From Candidatus Saccharimonadota bacterium (lineage in GTDB: Bacteria; Patescibacteriota; Saccharimonadia; Saccharimonadales; Saccharimonadaceae), in NCBI GenBank assembly GCA_905373315.1, contig CAJPSL010000002.1:1-15034 (forward strand): a stretch of DNA of 15,034 nucleotides, in the 5' to 3' direction. Under the pieces are notes generated by a model. That model was not told where the DNA came from. It saw nothing but the letters and a program-made list of their open reading frames with translations, and searched no databases. Positions 7,805 through 13,756 of this stretch are shown here, one piece after another. How positions within the stretch are numbered: the stretch's first letter is position 1; the number at the start of each line of letters is the position of its first letter. A program made the translations under genes and the position numbers.

Positions 7805-8554
7805 TTAGCGGTCAGGAATGGGAACTTCTTCACCACTTTCTAAAATCATGGTCTTTCTCGGCCATAGTTCTATCGGTTCGTCAATATACGGCAAGTCAGT
7901 CGCTTCTGCGATGGCTCGCATGGCCATGTCTATCGGTGCACGTAGAGCCTGACGTCGAGATTCGTGGTCTGTCGAAGCGGTATAATCTCTATACGCTGTT
8001 CTATAGTCAATGGGGTCACACAGAGTAACGTGGATTTGCTCATCTTGTGGTATGTATGCATCCAGATCAGTAGGCCACGGCTCGTAGCGAATACCTACTG
8101 GCAATAAGTTAGGCTCCACCCCCCCTACATTTGCGTCAAATAAAATTCGTGACGCACCCGTTCGCCCTTTGGTTACCTGAGCGTCACCTGTGTATGCACC
8201 TTCTGGAAAGATGAGCAGTGAGTGTCCGTCAAGTAACGCGCGTCTGGCCATTTCGAGCCCAGTTTTCAAATATTCTTTTCCGCCATGTACTTCAAGTGGT
8301 ATCGTATGCAGCGCATTTTCTATAACCAATCGTCGCACTGCCGTGTCCACAGAGCTATTTTTATACGCCAATCGTGAACTAATGACAACGTCGCAGTCCT
8401 CCGGCAGACTTGCTGGTATGGCAAAGATATCGCGCATACAGGCATGATTTGCTACGAATACATTTGGGCCTTCTGGCATATCGTCAAAGCCGTGAGTAGT
8501 AATGGCCATTTCCCGACCTATAGTCTGTAAGAGCGGTTTCTTTCCCCTGCTCAT
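7805..8554 (-). CDS. PlsC-like lysophospholipid acyltransferase
   Basis: The protein has 249 residues. It carries the two family signatures: the catalytic H(X4)D as NHACMRD (His37, Asp42) and FPEG (116-119), with GRTGASRILF and LLPVGIRYE segments of the acceptor site after it. Family members move an acyl chain from acyl-ACP, acyl-CoA or acyl-phosphate onto a lysophospholipid such as 1-acylglycerol-3-phosphate. No N-terminal membrane helix is visible, so peripheral membrane attachment is likely. Its ATG overlaps the stop of the SGNH hydrolase gene (ATGA), so the two are translationally coupled. CPR bacteria usually lack fatty-acid synthesis, so re-acylation of scavenged lysolipids is a reasonable inference; the exact acceptor is unknown. 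Confidence 0.85.
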   Translation of the reverse strand: MSRGKKPLLQTIGREMAITTHGFDDMPEGPNVFVANHACMRDIFAIPASLPEDCDVVISSRLAYKNSSVDTAVRRLVIENALHTIPLEVHGGKEYLKTGLEMARRALLDGHSLLIFPEGAYTGDAQVTKGRTGASRILFDANVGGVEPNLLPVGIRYEPWPTDLDAYIPQDEQIHVTLCDPIDYRTAYRDYTASTDHESRRQALRAPIDMAMRAIAEATDLPYIDEPIELWPRKTMILESGEEVPIPDR

Positions 8555-9144
8555 GCCTGCCTCGCTTTCAAGGCATTTTTAACAATGCGTGCCAGTAAGC
8601 GGTGGCCCTTTGCTGAAAAATGAATACCATCAGATAGTGGCATAAGCGGCAGCTCAATATACTCACCAAGCGAATCTTTATCTCTCAAGATTTCTTGTCG
8701 TATTTCTTCTGATTGTTCCGTAAACTCTGGGCCAGAGTCTTCACCAGTTGAAAATGCTGGCGGCAAGAGGTATATGACGTCGGCGCTGTCAGCCAGTTTT
8801 TGATAATCTGTCAAATCGTGAATGATAGCTTGCGCCGTCCTGTTGTATTGCTGCTGCAAGTCATTGGTGCCAAGGGCGATGATGACGATGTCCACATTGC
8901 CTGCCTGTTGCAAAGCTTCTGCAAACGTATGTTTACCATTTTTGTATGGCTTTACCTTACAGAAATCTCCCGCTACGCGACCTGACAGCCCGTCGGCGAT
9001 GATATGCGCTTTGCCTCGCAGTTCTCGCTTCAGGCGGTTAACCCAGCGGTCGCTGTATCGCACTCGTGATCCAACGAAACTGTCTCCCCAAACATTAGAA
9101 TCGCCATAAATAAAAACCCTTTTGCTTGCGTGGTTGCTACTCAT
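8551..9144 (-). CDS. SGNH/GDSL-type hydrolase
   Basis: The protein has 197 residues. Block I is GDSN with the nucleophile Ser16 (IYGDSNVWGDS), block III is GTND (92-95, Asn94) and block V is DGIHF with Asp172 and His175. An oxyanion Gly probably lies in ADGLSGR (50-56). These are the catalytic blocks of SGNH esterases/lipases, close to the arylesterase/TesA-type group. There is no signal peptide, so it acts in the cytoplasm. It precedes and overlaps the PlsC-like gene by 4 bases. Together they could remove and replace acyl chains on lipids. A GGAG ribosome site sits about 7 bases before the ATG, and TATAAT lies 20 bases upstream. Confidence 0.9.
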   Translation of the reverse strand: MSSNHASKRVFIYGDSNVWGDSFVGSRVRYSDRWVNRLKRELRGKAHIIADGLSGRVAGDFCKVKPYKNGKHTFAEALQQAGNVDIVIIALGTNDLQQQYNRTAQAIIHDLTDYQKLADSADVIYLLPPAFSTGEDSGPEFTEQSEEIRQEILRDKDSLGEYIELPLMPLSDGIHFSAKGHRLLARIVKNALKARQA

Positions 9145-9164
9145 ACATAAACTCCGTTTTTCAT

Positions 9165-9170
9165 ATTATA
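9165..9170 (-). promoter_or_regulatory. -10 box for the SGNH hydrolase-acyltransferase pair
   Basis: TATAAT 20 bases before the ATG at 9144, with a GGAG ribosome site in the short leader. A TTGACA at 9179-9184 is only 8 bases away, too close to serve as its -35. Confidence 0.5.
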
Positions 9171-9180
9171 CCATGTTCTG

Positions 9181-10053
9181 TCAAAACAGCGTCAGCTGCG
9201 TGTTAGGTATCTCAAGGTCGACTACACCTTGCACTGCCTGCGCTCGGTGGCCGATAAACTTTTTCAGGTTATACGCCAGTAGCTGCCCGTCATATTCAGT
9301 GATGAGCACCGAGCCAATGACGCTAACAACCGTGCCAGCTAAGACCTTATTTCCTGTCATATCAATCACACTGCTGAGGTCTCGACCGTTCGTGTAAAAA
9401 TAATCTTCACATGTGATGAGTTCTCGGTTTGGAAAATCCAGCCCCAACTGGTGGTGAATGCGCATCAACGCATCAGCCAAAGTCTGTTCCGCCACCGCAG
9501 CATCGAGCGGCTGCTTGATCAGCCCTAATTTTTTGTTGGCAGCCACTGTTTCCATGATGCCATCCAGCTTGGCTATCTTCGCTTCGTATTGCCGGGCGAT
9601 CAACGCCGAAGCGAACGTCTCCAGTTTCAATGCCACGCGTGCCCCCTGTTCTAGCAGCCGCCGAATACCACGCTCCTCCTGTGAAATGCCAACTTTGATC
9701 ACCTCTGGTGAAAAATACGCCAAATACAAAAAATGTGGAGTTTGATTGATTTTTTCCTGCTGCGCCGACACCGAATCGGCGTGATAAAACGCTGGATTAA
9801 ATCCAGTTCGGTTACGGCATTTCAAGCAATTTTCATATTTCTCATCGACCGTCGCGCCGTCAGGACAAATCTGGCTGCAGTGATTGTCAAAATCCACCCA
9901 GCCCGTACAATATTTGGTCGAAATATCAAACGCCAGCGACAACTCCCGCCCCGCAACATCACCACGCTCAGTCTTGCCATCAACCTGCCACTCTAAAAAT
10001 GGCCGATTTTCAGCGTCAAAGCTAGCGTAGCTTAGTAAAAACTCCTCAGGCAT
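9181..10053 (-). CDS. DUF2797 family protein, GIY-YIG-like
   Basis: The protein has 290 residues. I recognise the DUF2797 pattern: a Cys cluster (Cys49, Cys59, Cys63, Cys76, Cys79; last pair as CLKCRN), then NPAFYH (86-91), PHFLYLAYF (106-114), KVGIS (120-124) and RRLLEQGA (131-138), with a later ARQYEAKI. The YLAYF...KVGIS...R...E order resembles a GIY-YIG nuclease core, and the cysteines could bind zinc. Function is not established. Unlike RecR and DnaX in this window, this protein keeps its metal-binding cysteines. TATAAT lies 6 bases before the ATG and no ribosome site is present, so translation is probably leaderless. Confidence 0.75.
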   Translation of the reverse strand: MPEEFLLSYASFDAENRPFLEWQVDGKTERGDVAGRELSLAFDISTKYCTGWVDFDNHCSQICPDGATVDEKYENCLKCRNRTGFNPAFYHADSVSAQQEKINQTPHFLYLAYFSPEVIKVGISQEERGIRRLLEQGARVALKLETFASALIARQYEAKIAKLDGIMETVAANKKLGLIKQPLDAAVAEQTLADALMRIHHQLGLDFPNRELITCEDYFYTNGRDLSSVIDMTGNKVLAGTVVSVIGSVLITEYDGQLLAYNLKKFIGHRAQAVQGVVDLEIPNTQLTLF

Positions 10054-10059
10054 AGCACA

Positions 10060-10065
10060 ATTATA
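10060..10065 (-). promoter_or_regulatory. -10 box for DUF2797 gene, overlapping the preceding terminator tail
   Basis: Consensus TATAAT followed by 6 bases and then ATG (10053), the clearest leaderless start in the window. It follows directly on the T-run of the terminator of the upstream gene. No -35 is recognisable; the terminator stem occupies that region. Confidence 0.6.
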
Positions 10066-10067
10066 TC

Positions 10068-10098
10068 AAAAACCGCCCGGCAACTGCGCGGACGGTTT
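10068..10098 (-). terminator. Intrinsic terminator of the 171-residue protein gene
   Basis: A 10-bp stem pairs 10070-10079 with 10089-10098 (one G-U in the RNA), with a 9-base loop, followed on the minus strand by five T (10072-10068). It starts 17 bases after the stop at 10115. Confidence 0.8.
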
Positions 10099-10114
10099 CA
10101 AGTGCAAAAATAGG

Positions 10115-10630
10115 CTACAACGCTGCTTCAACGGCTGCCCACGTAGCGTCAGGATTGTCCTCTGGCACGATGATGGTGACTTGGTCGCCGATGTTGATGC
10201 GGAAGAAGGTCACGCTGGCGAGCAAAATGCGATACTCGCGGCCATTAGCCTCGACGTAGTAAACGCCGTCATGTTGTACCAGTGTACCGATGACTTGTTT
10301 GCGCGCCACCGGGCCGATTTGCTTGTAGATGAAGCTACCGTCATCAGCGATGGTTAATTTCAAAATATCGCCCTCAACCAGCTTTGATTTTGAGGCGTAG
10401 TTGGCTGGGATTGGGTAATTTTTGCCGTCTGGGCCGAGCATAGTCTGACCGTCAAACACGCCCTCGACGACCTTGCCGGTCACGTCTTCGGTCGAGGTTT
10501 TTGGTGTAACAACTTGACCGTCATCACCGATGATGCTGATCAGTAACTCTTTTGCTGCTGCCAAATTAGTTTCTGCCTCTTGTATCAGTGAGCGAAGCCG
10601 CTTTACTTGTTTTTCTGGTAGTTCAGACAT
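10115..10630 (-). CDS. Conserved-looking hypothetical protein, 171 residues
   Basis: I do not recognise this protein. From ATG 10630 it begins MSELPEKQVKRL with a helical, coiled-coil-like stretch (about 1-36). Two beta-rich parts follow (about 50-110 and 115-171) with GDILKLTI, GVYYVEANGREYRILLA and NIGDQVTIIVPEDN, reminiscent of small barrel or OB-like folds. There is no signal peptide or membrane segment. The frame is open back to an ATG at 10705, but that start overlaps the -35 of a good promoter and its extra 25 residues look non-coding, so 10630 is preferred. It has its own promoter and terminator. The ribosome site is weak (AGGG about 17 bases upstream). Confidence 0.75.
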   Translation of the reverse strand: MSELPEKQVKRLRSLIQEAETNLAAAKELLISIIGDDGQVVTPKTSTEDVTGKVVEGVFDGQTMLGPDGKNYPIPANYASKSKLVEGDILKLTIADDGSFIYKQIGPVARKQVIGTLVQHDGVYYVEANGREYRILLASVTFFRINIGDQVTIIVPEDNPDATWAAVEAAL

Positions 10631-10676
10631 AGTGATTCTCGCATTTCCCTGTCTATTTTTGATAGTTCTCGTTCTA

Positions 10677-10705
10677 TATATAGCATAGGAAAAAGGTTCG
10701 GTCAA
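10677..10705 (-). promoter_or_regulatory. Promoter of the 171-residue protein gene
   Basis: TTGACC (10700-10705), 17-base spacer, TATATA (10677-10682) with TGC before it. The predicted start is near 10670, giving a leader of about 40 bases to the ATG at 10630. This position rules out the ATG at 10705. Confidence 0.7.
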
Positions 10706-10755
10706 GGATTACATAAGCAAGTTATTTCAGATTTCCACAGCATTTTAAGGGGTGC

Positions 10756-10787
10756 TTGCAAAACTGTTGCAAATTTTACCCTTGCAA
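10756..10787. repeat. Three TTGCAA palindromes upstream of the 171-residue gene
   Basis: The self-complementary hexamer TTGCAA occurs at 10756-10761, 10767-10772 and 10782-10787, about 50-80 bases upstream of the -35. The first two are 11 bases apart, about one helical turn. It could be a regulator site or chance in an AT-rich gap. Confidence 0.3.
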
Positions 10788-10789
10788 TC

Positions 10790-10818
10790 AAAATACCGCC
10801 CATGGTATGGGGCGGCAT
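10790..10818 (-). terminator. Intrinsic terminator after rplL
   Basis: A 9-bp stem pairs 10793-10801 with 10810-10818 (one G-U in RNA), with an 8-base loop and a short T4 run (10793-10790) on the minus strand. It lies about 40 bases after the rplL stop. Confidence 0.7.
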
Positions 10819-10859
10819 AATGATTTCGAAAACAAATTGGCATCATGTTCAGAATGAAA

Positions 10860-11237
10860 TTAGCTGAGCTCGACGCTAGCGCCAGCGTCTTCCAGAGTCT
10901 TCTTAGCAGCTTCAGCTTCGTCTTTTGAAACTTTTTCCTTGACTGGTGCTGGCGCGCCGTCAACGATAGCTTTAGCTTCACCCAGACCCAAGCCGGTGAT
11001 TTCCTTAACAGCCTTGATGACTGCAACTTTCTGAGCACCTGCGTCCTTCAACGTAACGGTGAACTCAGTTTTTTCGTCAGCCGCAGCAGCGTCACCGCCA
11101 GCAGCTGGACCAGCAACAGCCACAGCTGCAGCAGCTGGCTCGATGCCGTATTCTTCTTTCAAGTGGTTTTTCAATTCGTTAACTTCCAGAACTGTCAATT
11201 TGGTCAGTTCTTCAGCCAATTTCTTAATATCAGCCAT
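10860..11237 (-). CDS. rplL: 50S ribosomal protein L7/L12
   Basis: The protein has 125 residues. The N-terminal dimerisation domain ([20 protein letters not shown]) is followed by an Ala/Gly hinge ([19 protein letters not shown]). The C-terminal factor-binding domain has [38 protein letters not shown] and [21 protein letters not shown]. It forms the flexible stalk that recruits GTPase factors to the ribosome. It lies 36 bases after rplJ with its own AAGGAG site, the usual L10-L7/L12 order. A terminator follows. Confidence 0.98.
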   Translation of the reverse strand: MADIKKLAEELTKLTVLEVNELKNHLKEEYGIEPAAAAVAVAGPAAGGDAAAADEKTEFTVTLKDAGAQKVAVIKAVKEITGLGLGEAKAIVDGAPAPVKEKVSKDEAEAAKKTLEDAGASVELS

Positions 11238-11273
11238 GATATGTCTCCTTACATTATTGATTGATTGCTAAAC

Positions 11274-11798
11274 TTAAGCCGTAGCTTTGGCTTCGATGCC
11301 GTCCAAAAGTCCGTGCAAATTGCCGCCCAGCGCGCCCACAGTGTCGTGGACTGGTGAGAGCAATTGCGCCACCACTTCGGCGACAAGCTGGTCTTTGCTT
11401 GGCAAGCCAGCCAACGCTTTGATGTCAGCTTCGTTAATGCTGAGGCCCTCACCTGAGAAACCACCAGCCAACTGCAGTGCTGGATGCGTCTTTGCAAACG
11501 TGTCCAAAACTTTCGCTGGCATGACCTCGTCCTCGGCGCTGATGGCGTAGACCAACTGGCCGACCAGGAGGTCGGTGTCAGCTTCTTTGTAGGTGTCGAC
11601 GCCCTCTAGTGCTACGCGCACCAAGCGGTTTTTGACCACCTTGATGACCACGTTTGCCTCGCGGGCAGCCTTGCGCAGCTCTTGTAGTTCAGCCACGCTC
11701 AGCCCCTGGTACCGCGCAAATGCTGTACCTTTAGCGTCTTTCAGAAGCTCGGTTAGTTCAGCAACCAAAGTTTGTTTTTTATCGCGTGAAATTGCCAT
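11274..11798 (-). CDS. rplJ: 50S ribosomal protein L10
   Basis: The protein has 174 residues. It starts MAISRDKKQTLVAELTELL with the typical globular rRNA-binding domain: YQGLSVAELQELRKAAREA, then VIKVVKNRLVRVAL. A later LQLAGGFSGEG segment follows. The C-terminal helix that binds L7/L12 dimers is around residues 125-165. AAAGGA lies about 6 bases before the ATG. It is preceded by a roughly 190-base leader that carries mutually exclusive stems, one of them an intrinsic terminator, which points to feedback control by L10 or the L10-L12 complex. Confidence 0.97.
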   Translation of the reverse strand: MAISRDKKQTLVAELTELLKDAKGTAFARYQGLSVAELQELRKAAREANVVIKVVKNRLVRVALEGVDTYKEADTDLLVGQLVYAISAEDEVMPAKVLDTFAKTHPALQLAGGFSGEGLSINEADIKALAGLPSKDQLVAEVVAQLLSPVHDTVGALGGNLHGLLDGIEAKATA

Positions 11799-11862
11799 AA
11801 AAATCCTTTCTTTGATTGAGTTAATTTCATTCTTTTCGCCAATTTGTTAACGTGCGGTAATG

Positions 11863-11989
11863 GAGAATCAAAAAGACGTCTTTGATTCTCGCACTACCAA
11901 AGACGTCAAATAAAACTGTTCGTTTCATCCCTCGGCGGCATATTTACATCTGTTTATCAGCCAGATCGCCGCTGTCTTTGGTAATGTTC
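11863..11989 (-). promoter_or_regulatory. rplJ leader, L10-type attenuator with mutually exclusive stems
   Basis: In RNA order, P1 pairs 11974-11982 with 11896-11904 (9 bp, perfect) and encloses P2 (11968-11972 with 11935-11939) and P3 (11962-11966 with 11948-11952). The 3' arm of P1 is also the 5' arm of a terminator hairpin (11898-11907 with 11875-11884, 10 bp perfect). A third hairpin (11881-11890 with 11863-11872, 10 bp perfect) competes with the terminator's 3' arm. So P1 acts as antiterminator against the terminator stem. Known L10 leaders in Firmicutes use L10-(L12)4 binding to switch such stems; that the same protein acts here is inference. Confidence 0.7.
11870..11907 (-). terminator. 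Attenuating terminator in the rplJ leader
   Basis: A perfect 10-bp stem (11898-11907 with 11875-11884), 13-base loop, followed on the minus strand by five T (11874-11870). It lies about 70 bases before the rplJ start, so it must be conditional. Confidence 0.7.
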
Positions 11990-11995
11990 CTCACC

Positions 11996-12024
11996 ATTGT
12001 AGCAGAAATGACAACGAAATGCAA
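11996..12024 (-). promoter_or_regulatory. Promoter of rplJ-rplL
   Basis: TTGCAT (12019-12024), 17-base spacer ending in TGC, TACAAT (11996-12001). Transcription would start near 11989, which is just ahead of the P1 stem of the leader. It is close in design to the adhesin promoter (TTGCAT-17-TAGAAT). Confidence 0.7.
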
Positions 12025-12042
12025 CAGGCATATTATATCAAA

Positions 12043-12076
12043 CCAAAGAGAAAGCCCGCTCCATGGTGGAGCGGGC
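12043..12076 (-). terminator. Intrinsic terminator after the adhesin gene
   Basis: A perfect 10-bp GC-rich stem (12054-12063 with 12067-12076), 3-base loop, and a T-rich tail on the minus strand (TTTCTCTTT). It separates the adhesin unit from the rplJ promoter. Confidence 0.85.
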
Positions 12077-12110
12077 AGCAAACCTCCTTTCTCTCTGTAT
12101 CTCATTTCCT

Positions 12111-12151
12111 CACCGAGGGATGCCCGTCGTGATGACGAGCATCCCTCGGTG
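12111..12151 (-). terminator. Long hairpin just after the adhesin stop, no T tail
   Basis: A perfect 13-bp stem (12111-12123 with 12139-12151) continues, after one mismatch, into a 4-bp inner stem with a 5-base loop. It begins 5 bases after the stop codon and is followed by a mixed sequence, not T's. Such tail-less GC-rich hairpins are commonly called as terminators in Actinobacteria. It could instead protect the mRNA 3' end. The standard terminator lies further on. Confidence 0.55.
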
Positions 12152-12156
12152 GTATG

Positions 12157-13629
12157 TCAATCCTCGCGCGAGGAGCGACGCCGCTGAGCCTCGACGAAAC
12201 CGCCGAAGCCTAGGCCTACAACAATCAGACCTGCCGATAGTTTAATCAGCAGGTCACCGTTGGTGCCCGTGTGGGCCAGCCCCCCTCCCGGCCGCTTGTG
12301 CGGCGGCTGGGGAGGTGTCACAACCTCCTGACCCCGCGTGGGGGTCGGGGAGGCGGCCGGCACCGTCGCCGAAGGCGTGGCCTTCGGCGACGGCGTGACC
12401 AACGGCGATGGGGTTGCCGTCGCGCTTGGCGACGGCGTCGGTGTCACTGTCGCGCTGGGCGATGGTGACGGAGTTGGCATCGGTGTTACGCTTGGCGTCG
12501 CCGAAGGTGTCGGTGTCGGCTCCGGGGTAGGAGTTGGAGTCGGCTCCGGACTCGGTGTAGGCTCCGGAGTTGGTTCCGGAGTCGGACTCGGGGTTGGTTC
12601 TGGAGTCGGCTCTGGTGTCGGAACCGGCTCCGGCCTGGTGAGGTAGCTGGCGCCACCCCCAGCTTCTGGCCTCCGCACGGTAGCGCTACTGTCCCAGGAT
12701 TTCTCCTGGGACGTAATTACGACAGAGTCAGTCCACGGACCAGGGTCCGTGGAACTGACGGTGAGTTGCAGTTCAAAACGGGCTTTTTCGCCCGTGTTGA
12801 GCTGCAGCCTTAGGGTCACGGTGGTGGAGGTGCACTCCACCACCGTGACAGGAACGTGACGGGTATACTGGGGTTGCCCCCATACACCCGCGGACGAGTA
12901 GACCCCCGCTTGCCCCGCTGGCGCGGGACAAGCGAACTCCTGGCCGGAGGACGTAAGCACGTCCCGGATTAGGAACTCCTGAGAGTCGGTGGTGGCGGTG
13001 GGACTAACCACCGTCACCGTAGCCTTTGAGGGGTTGTTCTGATGAACGACCCCCCACTTGGAGACTCCGGGTCCGGGCTGGTTACAGCCCGGACATTCAG
13101 AGACGTGCACCTCTGTCCGACGGGTTTCACCGTCGATTTGCCAGAGGAGATCCCGGGTTTCCCCGGGGATGAGGGTGTCCTTCATGGACACCCGCCAGAA
13201 TGCGAACCCCTCAAAGTCATGCTTTGAGGGGTCTTCCACGACATCGGTCAGCGTAATGCTGACCTTGCCGTTGATGTAGGTGGCGTGGGCAATGATCTCG
13301 CCACTGTCTGTGGCGAGATCAACGGGGGCTCCGTTGGCCCCCAATTCAGCTGGGGGCGTGAAGGTGATGCTATCACCTTCACAGTGGCCCTCAGCGAGGG
13401 TCAAACCGACTCCAAACTCTACGGCCTTGTAGGCCGTAAAGTCTTTGCCATCTAGAGTGCGGATATATTCCGCACTCACTTCCCCCGCCGAGATCGGCCG
13501 GGGAGTGCACGACGACGTTGCCGTTGTCGCGTCGGGGGCCTCGGGGGCAGCGGCTGCCACCCCCGAGAACCCGAAGACCATAGCTAACAGCGCAAACAGC
13601 GCTGCTAGCCCATGTCGCTTTTGTGTCAT
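12157..13629 (-). CDS. Secreted adhesin-like protein, Pro/Thr-rich stalk, LAHTG sortase signal
   Basis: The protein has 490 residues. A signal peptide (about 1-28, KRH then a hydrophobic core ending VAAAA) starts it. The exported region 30-325 is beta-rich, with [36 protein letters not shown] and a following [11 protein letters not shown] segment. These resemble MSCRAMM/Cna-type Ig-like adhesin domains. A few cysteines (such as those in CPGC) could form disulfides. Residues about 330-430 are a [13 protein letters not shown] stalk. The end is a cell-wall sorting signal: LAHTG (451-455), a hydrophobic segment and a basic tail QRRRSSRED. It is probably displayed on the cell surface by a sortase, not seen here. 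AGGAG precedes the ATG by about 6 bases. G+C is about 62% in sampled lines. The coding sequence is saturated with hairpins (separate entry). The family style suggests acquisition from an actinobacterium. Confidence 0.85.
   Translation of the reverse strand: MTQKRHGLAALFALLAMVFGFSGVAAAAPEAPDATTATSSCTPRPISAGEVSAEYIRTLDGKDFTAYKAVEFGVGLTLAEGHCEGDSITFTPPAELGANGAPVDLATDSGEIIAHATYINGKVSITLTDVVEDPSKHDFEGFAFWRVSMKDTLIPGETRDLLWQIDGETRRTEVHVSECPGCNQPGPGVSKWGVVHQNNPSKATVTVVSPTATTDSQEFLIRDVLTSSGQEFACPAPAGQAGVYSSAGVWGQPQYTRHVPVTVVECTSTTVTLRLQLNTGEKARFELQLTVSSTDPGPWTDSVVITSQEKSWDSSATVRRPEAGGGASYLTRPEPVPTPEPTPEPTPSPTPEPTPEPTPSPEPTPTPTPEPTPTPSATPSVTPMPTPSPSPSATVTPTPSPSATATPSPLVTPSPKATPSATVPAASPTPTRGQEVVTPPQPPHKRPGGGLAHTGTNGDLLIKLSAGLIVVGLGFGGFVEAQRRRSSRED
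12334..12642 (-). repeat. Pro/Thr/Glu/Ser codon repeats encoding the stalk
   Basis: Imperfect tandem 6-12 base units encode PTPEP, PSP and PSAT runs (about residues 330-430). They create a false open frame on the plus strand. Perfect hairpins also occur here: 12363-12375 with 12381-12393 (13 bp, loop 5), 12416-12423 with 12429-12436 (8 bp, loop 5) and 12562-12568 with 12575-12581 (7 bp, loop 6). Unit number may vary between strains. Confidence 0.75.
12691..13609 (-). repeat. Contiguous array of about 25 hairpins inside the adhesin coding sequence
   Basis: Perfect stems (arm with arm): 12691-12699/12704-12712, 12732-12740/12745-12753, 12815-12829/12835-12849 (15 bp), 13071-13080/13085-13094, 13173-13180/13186-13193, 13206-13216/13222-13232, 13246-13252/13258-13264, 13294-13304/13310-13320, 13358-13368/13372-13382, 13420-13427/13431-13438, 13455-13463/13469-13477. 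With one RNA G-U: 12907-12918/12923-12934, 13583-13593/13599-13609. With one mismatch: 12991-13001/13008-13018, 13030-13039/13044-13053, 13510-13517/13522-13529. With a bulge: 13150-13157/13162-13170. Shorter or two-tier: 12778-12783/12790-12795, 12869-12873/12878-12882, 12949-12954/12959-12964, 13118-13123/13130-13135 inside 13110-13115/13142-13147, 13324-13329/13337-13342, 13388-13392/13396-13400, 13487-13490/13495-13498, 13540-13547/13560-13567. The arm sequences differ from hairpin to hairpin, so this is not a copied repeat. Typical spacing is 30-45 bases and most loops are 3-6 bases. Confidence 0.9.
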
Positions 13630-13684
13630 GGGATCTCCTAGCGTATAGGGATTGAAAGGATACAGATGTTAAAGTACATTTCGG

Positions 13685-13713
13685 TTCGCGTCCAGCTGGG
13701 CTGGAACAGCGAA
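13685..13713 (-). promoter_or_regulatory. Two-tier hairpin in the adhesin 5' leader
   Basis: 13691-13696 pairs with 13700-13705 (6 bp, 3-base loop), enclosed by 13685-13689 with 13709-13713 (5 bp). It lies in the roughly 120-base untranslated leader, about 55 bases before the ATG, and continues the hairpin theme of the gene. Confidence 0.55.
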
Positions 13714-13756
13714 TCAAAAATGACTCTAGCACATCCGTATCCCACTGGGCTTTACT

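Noticed and set aside
9165..9184. TTGACA at 9179-9184 as the -35 of the SGNH promoter
   Set aside because: It is only 8 bases from the TATAAT, too short for a sigma-70 type promoter; it spans the DUF2797 stop codon.
10631..10705. Longer start for the 171-residue protein
   Set aside because: The 10705 ATG overlaps the -35 (TTGACC) of a well-spaced promoter; the extra residues do not look like protein.
10745..11038. 97-residue open frame overlapping rplL
   Set aside because: It is a frame shadow of rplL and runs through its terminator.
12032..12037. Second TATAAT upstream of rplJ
   Set aside because: It sits at the tail of the adhesin terminator without a -35; the TTGCAT-17-TACAAT promoter downstream fits the leader better, though a minor start here is possible.
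12338..12646. Plus-strand Gly/Val-rich open frame opposite the Pro/Thr stalk
   Set aside because: It is the antisense of the PTPEP codon repeats. The minus-strand gene has a signal peptide, sorting signal, promoter, ribosome site and terminator.
12691..13609. Hairpin array read as a CRISPR or a copied palindromic repeat family
   Set aside because: Arms and spacers all differ in sequence and the region is an intact coding frame; there is no direct repeat unit.
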